5,837 nt of DNA. It comes from JBIQLO01 sp044464175 (lineage in GTDB: Bacteria; Planctomycetota; Phycisphaerae; Tepidisphaerales; Tepidisphaeraceae). The position numbers and the translations under genes are program-made. Under the pieces are notes generated by a model that was given only the letters and a program-made list of their open reading frames with translations, was not told the DNA's origin and made no database searches. Location of the stretch: positions 1 through 5,837 of the forward strand of contig JBIQLO010000232.1 in assembly GCA_044464175.1 (NCBI GenBank), in the 5' to 3' direction. This document shows positions 1 through 5,817 of this stretch, piece after piece; position 1 is the stretch's first letter, and the number at the start of each line of letters is the position of its first letter.

Positions 1-1297
1 ACCTCACCGCCATCGCCATTTCCATCGCCCTCTCACGCCCCTCAACGCGTCCTTCCAGTTGGGCATCATACACGGTGTCGAGAATCACCTTGAACCGCGG
101 CCCAGGCCGCAGCCCCGCCGCCAACAGGTCATCCCCCGTGATCAACGGCGCCGGCGCGCAGTCGATCGCCTCCAGCCGGGCAAAATCCTCCGCCAGCCAA
201 TCGATTCGCTCGCCAAACCACCCCAGCGCCCGCAGGGCTCCCAGAAACAGCCGGGTGTCGCCCGACCCGCGCTCCGCCATGAACCGCATCCGGGCCGCCA
301 GCGTCGGCGGCTCCTCCGCCAGCAGCGCCCCGGCCGAGCGGAGAATCCACTCCAGCCGGTCCGACTCGTCGTTACTGATCTTCAGCGCCTTGCGCATCGC
401 CCGCCGCGCTCCCGACGCCCGCTCCGGTCCCAGCAGTGCCCTTGGCTCGGCCGATTCGTCCAACCCCTGCCACTGATAGCAAAAAACACTCCCCGCCAGT
501 GCCAGCCCAAAGCCAATCGGCCGCCCTGGATCGAGTTGAAGAAACAGCGCCCGCCGCTCCTCCAGCCTGCTTGCAGGCGCCGGCGTGTTGCCCAGAAACC
601 GGAAGATGACATGCACCAGCCCATATTCCCAGAGCATCCGCCACGCCGACGCCCGCCACGTCGGGCGAAGCATCAGTCGCAACTCCTCGCCGATCCGCTC
701 CGGACTGATCCGCGCGAGCTGGGGCGCATGATGTCCCAAAGCCGCCGCCGTGGCCGGCTCGACCGTGAGGCCGAACCGCGCGGCAAAGCGCACCGCTCGC
801 AACAGGCGCAGATGGTCCTCCTCAAATCGCTGCTCCGGCCGCCCGATTGCCCGCAGCACCCGGTTGGCCAGATCCGCCCGCCCCCCGACGTAATCAATCA
901 CCTCATCGTTCAGCGGGTCCAGAAACAACCCATTGACCGTGAAGTCGCGCCGCTGCGCATCCTCCTGCGCCGAGGCAAAGCGCACCGACTGCGGATGCCG
1001 GCCATCCAGGTATCGCCCGTCCATGCGGAACGTTGCCACTTCCACTACGCTTCGCCCCAGCCGCACCAGAATCACCCCAAATGCCTGACCCACCGCCTGG
1101 GTGTTGCTGAACAACTGGCGCACACGCTGCGGCGGCGCGTCGGTGGCGACATCAAAATCCTTCGGATCAATCCCCAGCAGCAGGTCGCGCACGCACCCTC
1201 CGGCGAAATACGCGACATGCCCCGCCTCGCGCAGCCGCTTCACCACCGACAGGGCGTCGGGACGAAAACAGGGCGGCTTGGCTGGAGCGTCATCCAT
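1..1297 (-). CDS. Class II tRNA nucleotidyltransferase (CCA-adding enzyme / poly(A) polymerase family), 3' end cut by the window edge
   Basis: Adds nucleotides to RNA 3' ends, most likely the CCA tail of tRNA, in the cytoplasm. The frame is open from ATG at 1297 to the window edge (432 codons, no stop reached). The nucleotidyltransferase head has the glycine/arginine motif GGCVRDLLLG (residues 33-42) and the metal-binding acid pair of KDFDV (Asp47, Asp49). RRDFTVNGLF (116-125), a VIDYVGGRADL block (133-143) and the nucleotide-selecting EEDHLRLLRAVRFA helix (159-172) follow. The C-terminal part has ITGDDLLAAGLRPGPRF (386-402) and a DAQLEGR segment, as in many bacterial CCA enzymes, so probably only a few residues are missing. 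An in-frame stop lies just upstream of the start (1304-1306), which supports the start, although no strong ribosome-binding site is seen. It lies 53 bases downstream of bioA on the same strand. Poly(A) polymerase is the alternative: the two activities are hard to separate by motif, so no symbol is given. Confidence 0.87.
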   Translation of the reverse strand, partial: MDDAPAKPPCFRPDALSVVKRLREAGHVAYFAGGCVRDLLLGIDPKDFDVATDAPPQRVRQLFSNTQAVGQAFGVILVRLGRSVVEVATFRMDGRYLDGRHPQSVRFASAQEDAQRRDFTVNGLFLDPLNDEVIDYVGGRADLANRVLRAIGRPEQRFEEDHLRLLRAVRFAARFGLTVEPATAAALGHHAPQLARISPERIGEELRLMLRPTWRASAWRMLWEYGLVHVIFRFLGNTPAPASRLEERRALFLQLDPGRPIGFGLALAGSVFCYQWQGLDESAEPRALLGPERASGARRAMRKALKISNDESDRLEWILRSAGALLAEEPPTLAARMRFMAERGSGDTRLFLGALRALGWFGERIDWLAEDFARLEAIDCAPAPLITGDDLLAAGLRPGPRFKVILDTVYDAQLEGRVEGRERAMEMAMAVR

Positions 1298-1350
1298 CAA
1301 TGCCTATTATCGACGCAAATCCCCAATCGCCAAACCATCGCCGTGCGGAT

Positions 1351-2703
1351 TCACCCCCGCCCCAACCCGGCAATCTCCTCCTTCAGCGCGCCCACGATCG
1401 TCCGCAGGTCCGCCGGCCCCATCGCTGGCGGCGGCATCAGAACGACCGTATCCCCCAGCGGCCGGAGAATCACCCCATGCCGGCGAACGCCCCGGCAGAT
1501 CGCCGCCCCCATCCGCCGGCGCGGATCGAATGGCTTGCCGCTCTCCTTCTCCTCCACCAGTTCCACGCCCACCATGAATCCCTTTTGCCGCACCTGCCCC
1601 ACGTGCGGCAGCGCCTCGATCTCCTTGAGCATCTGGCTCAGTTGGTCGCTCTTTTGCCGCACCTGTTCCACCAGGTTGTTCTTTTCAAACAGGTCCAGCG
1701 AGGCGATGGCGGCCGCGCACGCCAGCGCATTGCCCGTGTAGGTATGGCCATGAAAAAACGTCTTTCCCTCCGCCGGGTCGCCGAGAAACGCGTCAAAAAT
1801 CGCCTGCGTGGCGAAGGTGGCCGCCAGCGGCAGATACCCTCCCGTGATCCCCTTGGCCACGCACATCAGGTCCGGTTCCACCACCTCGTGCTCGCAGGCG
1901 AACATCCGCCCCGTCCGCCCGAATCCCACCGCCACCTCATCGGCGATCAGCAGCACGTCATATTCCGTGGCCAGCCGGCGCAGCGCCTTCAGGAATCCCG
2001 GCGGCTGAATCAGCATCCCCGCCGCCCCCTGCACGATCGGTTCAATGCAGATGGCCGCGATCTGTGCATGATGCGCCTTCAGAATCCCCTCCACCGCCTC
2101 CAGCGACCGCCGCTTTACATCCTCCGCCGGCTCGCGCCCCAGGTGCGCATGCGGCGTCGGGGCATAATGCACCTCAAACAGCAGCGGGAAATAAGGCTTG
2201 TGAAACGCCGCGGTGCGTCCCACCGACATCGCACCCACGGTGTCGCCGTGGTAGGCCTCGGTAAAGCCGATGAATTGGTGCTTCTGACCCCGCCCCAGGT
2301 TGTGCCAGTATTGTGCCGCCAGCTTGAAGGCGATTTCGGTGGCCGTGGCGCCTGCGTCGGAATAGAAGACCTTGGTCAGGTTCGGCGGCACCAGGCGCAT
2401 CAGCCGATCGGCCAGCAGGATCGACGCCTCCCCCGCCTGTCCCAGCAGCGTGGAGTGCGCCACTTTATCCAGTTGATTACGAATGGCCTGATCAATCTCC
2501 GGCACGCGATGGCCATGAACATTGCACCAGAGCGACGAAATGCCGTCCAGGTAGCGCTTTCCGTCGGAGTCAATCAGATACATCCCCTCCCCGGCAGTGA
2601 TCACCAGCGGGTCCTCCGCCAACCAGGTGGACATGGGGGTAAATGGGTGCCACAGGTGCTGCTTGTCCAGTTGGCGCAATACGTCTGTTCGGTCCTCTGC
2701 CAT
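1351..2703 (-). CDS. bioA: Adenosylmethionine-8-amino-7-oxononanoate aminotransferase (7,8-diaminopelargonate synthase)
   Basis: PLP-dependent class III aminotransferase that converts 8-amino-7-oxononanoate to 7,8-diaminononanoate, the third-from-last family of steps in biotin synthesis, in the cytoplasm. The protein is 450 residues from ATG at 2701-2703, a normal BioA length. Visible hallmarks are HLWHPFTPM near the N-terminus (16-24), the substrate-pocket motif DGISSLW (53-59), the phosphate-cup segment SDAGATATE (115-123), EAYHGDT (149-155) with the ring-stacking Tyr151, IADEVAVGFGRTG (253-265) with Asp255 for the PLP nitrogen, the Schiff-base lysine Lys284 in AKGITGGY, HGHTYTGN (318-325), and Arg414 in LRPLGD. 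The start was chosen because family members begin about 10-15 residues before HLWHPFT. The frame stays open upstream to an ATG at 2829, but those 42 residues resemble no part of BioA. The sequence reads closer to the Bacillus subtilis enzyme than to the E. coli one. No bioB, bioD or bioF is present in the window. The next gene on the strand is the tRNA nucleotidyltransferase. Confidence 0.96.
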   Translation of the reverse strand: MAEDRTDVLRQLDKQHLWHPFTPMSTWLAEDPLVITAGEGMYLIDSDGKRYLDGISSLWCNVHGHRVPEIDQAIRNQLDKVAHSTLLGQAGEASILLADRLMRLVPPNLTKVFYSDAGATATEIAFKLAAQYWHNLGRGQKHQFIGFTEAYHGDTVGAMSVGRTAAFHKPYFPLLFEVHYAPTPHAHLGREPAEDVKRRSLEAVEGILKAHHAQIAAICIEPIVQGAAGMLIQPPGFLKALRRLATEYDVLLIADEVAVGFGRTGRMFACEHEVVEPDLMCVAKGITGGYLPLAATFATQAIFDAFLGDPAEGKTFFHGHTYTGNALACAAAIASLDLFEKNNLVEQVRQKSDQLSQMLKEIEALPHVGQVRQKGFMVGVELVEEKESGKPFDPRRRMGAAICRGVRRHGVILRPLGDTVVLMPPPAMGPADLRTIVGALKEEIAGLGRG

Positions 2704-2782
2704 AGGGCGACTTTTATCCGCGGACCGGTGGCGTGGCAAACCTCTCTTACCAAACGGCGCGTTCGAGGCGGGCTGAACTGGT

Positions 2783-2800
2783 CCCCGCGCTCCGCAGGGG
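2783..2800. other. Small GC-rich inverted repeat in the bioA leader
   Basis: CCCCGCG (2783-2789) can pair with CGC-A-GGGG (2793-2800) around a 3-base loop, with one bulged A. It lies about 80 bases upstream of the bioA start and could fold in the leader RNA of bioA. There is no run of T residues directly after it on either strand, so it is not a convincing intrinsic terminator. In GC-rich DNA such short stems also arise by chance. Confidence 0.25.
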
Positions 2801-2858
2801 TTTGGGCCTGTTTCTCGCCTCCTAATCATGTCTTTAGATTACCTATTTTGAATGCTTG

Positions 2859-2878
2859 CTGAAAAATTCTGAAAAAAT
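2859..2878. repeat. Two tandem 10-base A-tract repeats in the divergent promoter region
   Basis: CTGAAAAATT (2859-2868) is followed directly by CTGAAAAAAT (2869-2878), with a single mismatch between the copies. The period of 10 bases is about one helical turn, so both A-tracts face the same side of the DNA. That could bend the DNA or present two aligned protein sites. The repeat sits about 64 bases upstream of the histidine kinase start and 156 bases upstream of the bioA start. Two copies could be coincidence in an AT-rich patch. Confidence 0.5.
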
Positions 2879-2925
2879 AGGGGTAGGCAGAAGGGGGCAT
2901 GATCCTTTAAAAGGGAGCAAAGGTC

Positions 2926-2947
2926 GAGAGGCGGTCGCTGTTTGGAG
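2926..2947 (+). promoter_or_regulatory. Competing ribosome-binding sites that decide the kinase start
   Basis: The kinase frame has no usable ATG near its beginning, and an in-frame TGA at 2900-2902 limits any extension. Two non-ATG starts are plausible. TTG at 2942 has GAGAGG at 2926-2931, leaving a 10-base spacer. GTG at 2957 has GGAG at 2944-2947, leaving a 9-base spacer. Both come before the first membrane helix, so the choice does not change the domains. Confidence 0.4.
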
Positions 2948-4486
2948 CCAAGGGACGTGCCGGAAGTCCAGCCAAGGTTGCATACCAAGCCAAAGGCGTC
3001 AAACAGTGCCCTATGGGTCGGCATTGCCGCGGCACTCGTGCCCCTGTTGTTCGTGGAAGCCCTCCGTAATTTAGGCTTGCAGGTCGCCGGGCCGGGCTTG
3101 TTATTTTTGCTGGGCATCGTTTTTGCCGCGTTCTATGGCGGAACGGCCGCCGGTCTCATTGGATCGATGCTCGCGGTCGTTTATGAGGCGTTCTTTTTTG
3201 CCGCTCGCGATTCGGGCTCGATGTATCGGGAAATCACCAGCGCCCGACTCATAATTATGGCGGTTGCAGCACCGGCTATGGCGCTGCTGGTGGGGCTGCT
3301 TAAAGCCCGGTCCGATCAGTTGGCGGCGGTCCGGTTGCAGTCGGCCCACCGCTACAGTGATTCCCTGCTGGAATCCATGCAGGATGGCGTGGTGGCGCTC
3401 GACGCCTCTGGGGAGATTTTTGAAGCGAACAGGAGCTTTTGCGCAATGACCGGCTTCGAGCGTCATGAACTGATCGGGCGGACCCCGCCGCTGCCCTACT
3501 GGCCTCCCGAGCATGTTCAGAATATCCGCCCCGTATTTGATCGCTACGCCGCAGGGATGGGCGGCGAATATGACTTGGTGTTTCAAAGGAAAAACGGGGA
3601 GCGATTTCCTGTGACAATCGCCGGAGCGCTGATCTCCGGAGAAAAAAGCGGGTTTGTCACCACCGTAAAGGAGGCGACCGAACGCCGCCGGTGGCAACAA
3701 CAGTTGGATACGGCCCTGCAGCAGTTGCAGATGGAGGTAACACAGCGCCGGGAGGATGCCCGGAGCCTGCGGCGCATCAATCAGGAATTGGATCAGTTCG
3801 CCTATGCCGCCTCCCATGATTTGAAAGCGCCGTTGCGCGGCATCGCTAATCTGTCGCAGTGGATCGAAGAGGATATGGGGGAGCGATTCACGCCCGAAGC
3901 ACACGAGCAGATGGTGCTCCTGCGGGGGCGCGTGCGACGGATGGAGCTGCTGATCGACGGGATTCTGCAGTATTCCCGCATCGGGCGAGTCCAGGCCAAC
4001 CTTGAGCGGGTGGATGTGTCCAGTTTATTGGGGGAGGTGGTCGAAATGCTCGGGCTGGCTGGCCAGGATGTCGTGGAGGTGATTGGGTCCATGCCCGTGC
4101 TGGAGGCGGCCCGTTCCCGGCTGCAGCAGGTGTTCTTGAACCTGCTTGGCAATGCCTGCAAGCACAATCCGAAATCAAGGGAAGGGGGGGCGAAAGTGAT
4201 TGTGAGCCACAGGGAAGAGGCGGCGTTTCATGTGTTTTCCGTCGCGGACAACGGGCCGGGCATTCCGCCGGAATACCATGAGAAAATCTTTCAGATGTTT
4301 CAGACGCTGGCACCCCGGGATGAGGTGGAAGGCGCCGGCATCGGTCTGGCGCTGGTGAAGAAAATCGTGGAGTCGGCCGGAGGCCGCATTCGTGTGGAAT
4401 CCGGGGAAGGGGAGGGGGCGGTGTTTCGATTTACCTGGCCGAAGAATGGGAGTCCGATCTCCCAGCCGGCGCAACCTGTGGAATAG
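2942..4486 (+). CDS. Membrane-bound PAS sensor histidine kinase
   Basis: Autophosphorylating sensor kinase, 514 residues, anchored in the inner membrane. Four hydrophobic helices (about 23-41, 50-66, 68-87, 100-120) form a compact N-terminal unit resembling the DUF4118/KdpD-type membrane domain, with almost no periplasmic part. A PAS domain follows (about 138-250; GVVALDASGEIFEANRSF, a PYWPPE loop at 185-190, then RKNGERFPV). A charged, probably coiled-coil linker (about 245-285) leads to HisKA with the phospho-acceptor His292 in AASHDLKAPLRG, the style found in phytochrome-like kinases. HATPase is complete: N box around Asn404 (NLLGNACKHN), G1 DNGPGI (436-441), F box (FQMFQTL) and G2 GAGIGLALVKK (464-474). 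The start is non-ATG: TTG at 2942, or GTG at 2957. The gene ends 4 bases before the response regulator, its likely phosphotransfer partner. The PAS domain shows no obvious haem or flavin signature, so the signal is unknown. Confidence 0.95.
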   Translation: MEPRDVPEVQPRLHTKPKASNSALWVGIAAALVPLLFVEALRNLGLQVAGPGLLFLLGIVFAAFYGGTAAGLIGSMLAVVYEAFFFAARDSGSMYREITSARLIIMAVAAPAMALLVGLLKARSDQLAAVRLQSAHRYSDSLLESMQDGVVALDASGEIFEANRSFCAMTGFERHELIGRTPPLPYWPPEHVQNIRPVFDRYAAGMGGEYDLVFQRKNGERFPVTIAGALISGEKSGFVTTVKEATERRRWQQQLDTALQQLQMEVTQRREDARSLRRINQELDQFAYAASHDLKAPLRGIANLSQWIEEDMGERFTPEAHEQMVLLRGRVRRMELLIDGILQYSRIGRVQANLERVDVSSLLGEVVEMLGLAGQDVVEVIGSMPVLEAARSRLQQVFLNLLGNACKHNPKSREGGAKVIVSHREEAAFHVFSVADNGPGIPPEYHEKIFQMFQTLAPRDEVEGAGIGLALVKKIVESAGGRIRVESGEGEGAVFRFTWPKNGSPISQPAQPVE

Positions 4487-4490
4487 CAAG

Positions 4491-4985
4491 ATGAGACAGC
4501 CCGTTCACATTCTGCTGGTGGAGGATGATGAAATCGACGTGATGAGCGTGCGCCGCGCGCTGGCGCGGAACCGGTTGTCCAACCCGCTTCATGTGGCGGG
4601 CAACGGCCTGGAGGCGCTGGAGATGTTGCGCGGACACCGCCCGGATGCCATCCTGCCGCAGCTGCGCCGGTTTGTCCTGCTGGATCTGAACATGCCGAGA
4701 ATGGGGGGTGTCGAATTCCTAAAGCGGCTGCGGGCCGATCCTGAGCTGCGGGAGACGCAGGTGATTGTGCTGACCACCTCTGATGAGGAGCGGGACCGGA
4801 CCGAAGTGCACAACCTGAACGTCGCCGGATATTTGCTCAAGCCGATGTCCAGCGAGGCGTTAATGAAGATCGTGGGGCGGATGGAGGATGAGTGCCTGAT
4901 GAACGAGGACCGGTTTGTGCAGGACCGTCCTCCTCCTTCAGAGGGAGGCTGGACGGAAGCAACGATGATTGGCAACCATGGCTGA
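4491..4985 (+). CDS. Single-domain response regulator, Rcp1-like
   Basis: A 164-residue receiver (REC) protein with no output domain. Visible receiver residues are the acidic pocket in VEDDEID (Asp12, Asp13), the phospho-acceptor Asp65 in LLDLNMPRMGG, the switch Thr/Ser stretch LTTSDEE (94-100) and Lys117 in LLKPM. The strand-1 and Asp-loop style, with a longer insertion before Asp65, matches the Rcp1 type that partners phytochrome-like kinases with SHDLKAPLRG dimerisation helices, as encoded just upstream. ATG at 4491 is four bases after the kinase stop and aligns the protein with the family N-terminus. The frame is open further upstream, but that part overlaps the kinase gene and is not expected to be used. 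A poorly conserved tail (about 140-164, with DRPPPSEGG) extends past the receiver fold and overlaps the next gene. The protein probably acts as a phosphate shuttle or by protein-protein contact. Confidence 0.94.
   Translation: MRQPVHILLVEDDEIDVMSVRRALARNRLSNPLHVAGNGLEALEMLRGHRPDAILPQLRRFVLLDLNMPRMGGVEFLKRLRADPELRETQVIVLTTSDEERDRTEVHNLNVAGYLLKPMSSEALMKIVGRMEDECLMNEDRFVQDRPPPSEGGWTEATMIGNHG
4929..4948 (+). other. CCTCC/GGAGG inverted repeat at the end of the response regulator gene
   Basis: CCTCC (4932-4936; a second copy at 4929-4933) can pair with GGAGG (4944-4948) across a loop of about 7 bases. GGAGG is a perfect Shine-Dalgarno core but lies 20 to 29 bases before the possible starts of the next gene, farther than usual. 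The fold might influence re-initiation on the polycistronic mRNA. It also simply encodes the PPPSEGG stretch of the regulator tail, so it may have no separate role. Confidence 0.25.
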
Positions 4986-5817
4986 GGTTTTGAACATCCT
5001 GATTATAGACGACGATCACATTGACCGAATGGCGGTCAAGCGGGCGCTGAATACGACCAACATGCGCGCTCAGGTGGCGGAGGCGTCTGACGCGGCCGAG
5101 GGGATTGACATGTTAAAGCGTCGTCCGTTCGATTGCGCGCTGCTGGATTACCAGTTGCCCGATCGGGATGGTCTTGATGCGCTTCGCGAGATCCGCCGTG
5201 CAGGAGTGGGGGTGCCGGTGATCATGCTCACCGGCCAGGGGAGCGAGAAGCTGGCAGTGGAACTGATGAAGGCGGGGGCGAGCGATTACCTGGTGAAGGG
5301 GGAATTGTCGCTGGATCACCTGGCCCAGAGCGTGCGCAGCGCGGTGCGCGTTCATAAGGCGGAGCAGGCCATTACACGGGCACAGGCGCAGCTTGAGGAG
5401 CAGCGGGGTCGGATGCTGGAGCAGGAAAAGCAGCTACGGGCCCAGGCGGAGGCGGCCAACTCGGCCAAGGATCGGTTCCTGTCGGTTTTAAGCCACGAGC
5501 TGCGCACCCCATTAACGCCGGTGCTGTCGCTGGTGGAGGTGCTGCAGAAAGAGTCGTTGCCGCCGGCAGCCCGGGAAGCGGTGGAGATCATTCGTCGCAA
5601 TGTGGAGATGGAGGCGCGCTTGATCGACGATCTGCTGGATTTGACGCGCATCACGCGGGGCACGCTGCAGTTGAACCTGGAGCAGGCGGATGCCCACAAT
5701 CTGCTGCGTCAGGCGGCGGACATCTTGCAGGCCGATACGGCAGGCAAGCGCTTTGAATGGAAGATGAACATGGCAGCCGAGCATCACATGGTGCATGGGG
5801 AGCCCGGGCGGCTGTAG
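4978..5817 (+). CDS. REC-HisKA histidine kinase, ended by an in-frame TAG before the ATPase domain (probable interrupted gene)
   Basis: Cytoplasmic kinase with its receiver domain in front, 279 residues to the TAG. The receiver (about 5-122) has Asp11-13, phospho-acceptor Asp57 in LLDYQLPDRDG, Thr85 in MLTGQG and Lys107. A charged coiled-coil linker (about 125-165) leads to HisKA, with His173 in LSHELRTPLTP and the DDLLDLTRITRG end of the dimerisation helix (217-228). The following segment ends at HGEPGRL, directly before the place where HATPase should begin. A TAG then stops the frame, but conserved family sequence (QAFWNV) continues in the same frame to the window edge. As it stands the product has no ATP-binding domain and could only be a phosphate acceptor. 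ATG at 4978 was chosen as start; it overlaps the regulator stop by 8 bases. TTG at 4969 is an alternative, with GGAAG 9 bases upstream. The gene is probably the third in the kinase-regulator operon. Confidence 0.92.
   Translation: MAEVLNILIIDDDHIDRMAVKRALNTTNMRAQVAEASDAAEGIDMLKRRPFDCALLDYQLPDRDGLDALREIRRAGVGVPVIMLTGQGSEKLAVELMKAGASDYLVKGELSLDHLAQSVRSAVRVHKAEQAITRAQAQLEEQRGRMLEQEKQLRAQAEAANSAKDRFLSVLSHELRTPLTPVLSLVEVLQKESLPPAAREAVEIIRRNVEMEARLIDDLLDLTRITRGTLQLNLEQADAHNLLRQAADILQADTAGKRFEWKMNMAAEHHMVHGEPGRL
5815..5817 (+). other. In-frame amber codon at a conserved glutamine position
   Basis: The reading frame runs GRL-TAG-Q-A-F-W-N-V. Kinases of this family usually read GDPxRLQQVFWNLL here, so TAG sits at the first Gln of the QQ pair. 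CAG to TAG is one C-to-T change. The frame is otherwise intact on both sides, so this is a point change and not a frameshift. Confidence 0.85.

Larger units (their letters stand above)
2704..2941. promoter_or_regulatory. Divergent intergenic region between bioA and the histidine kinase operon
   Basis: This 238-base stretch should hold the promoters for both transcription units, since the genes on either side point away from each other. The bioA-proximal part (2704-2820) is GC-rich. The middle (about 2822-2880) is clearly AT-richer than the genes, the usual composition of a promoter. On the minus strand TTTTCA followed 18 bases later by TAATCT (within about 2836-2868) is a weak -35/-10 look-alike; no convincing consensus pair was found on the plus strand. 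No BirA-type biotin operator palindrome and no recognisable riboswitch were seen. The assignment rests on gene orientation and composition, not on a strong motif. Confidence 0.45.

Noticed and set aside
59..1741. Long plus-strand open frame of 560 codons opposite the nucleotidyltransferase and bioA
   Set aside because: It is antisense to two genes with clear family motifs. Its translation is dominated by Arg, Pro, Gln and His, as expected for the mirror frame of GC-rich coding DNA, and it crosses the gap between the two genes with no domain.
2783..2820. Possible intrinsic terminator: GC hairpin followed by TTTGGGCCTGTTT
   Set aside because: The T residues are interrupted by G and C, and no gene on the plus strand ends just upstream, so a terminator is not needed there.
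1300..2862. Plus-strand open frame of 520 codons opposite bioA
   Set aside because: Same explanation: low-complexity Arg/His/Pro/Gln-rich translation antisense to a confident BioA, with no recognisable motif.
2704..2941. Biotin-responsive BirA operator or another biotin regulatory element before bioA
   Set aside because: I looked for the TTGTAAAC-type inverted repeat on both strands and saw none. The A-tract repeat does not resemble it.
2856..3074. Small plus-strand frame starting at ATG 2856, just before the kinase
   Set aside because: No clear ribosome-binding site, it overlaps the kinase start in another frame, it includes the A-tract repeat as codons, and its translation looks random.
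3101..3904. Minus-strand open frame of 267 codons inside the membrane kinase gene
   Set aside because: It lies opposite a kinase whose membrane, PAS and HisKA segments are all well formed, and its translation shows no domain.
4484..4530. TAG at the end of the membrane kinase as a second recoded codon
   Set aside because: The kinase ends naturally after its complete ATPase domain, and reading through TAG would add only about 14 residues before TGA, overlapping the regulator. It therefore gives no support for a TAG-as-Gln code.
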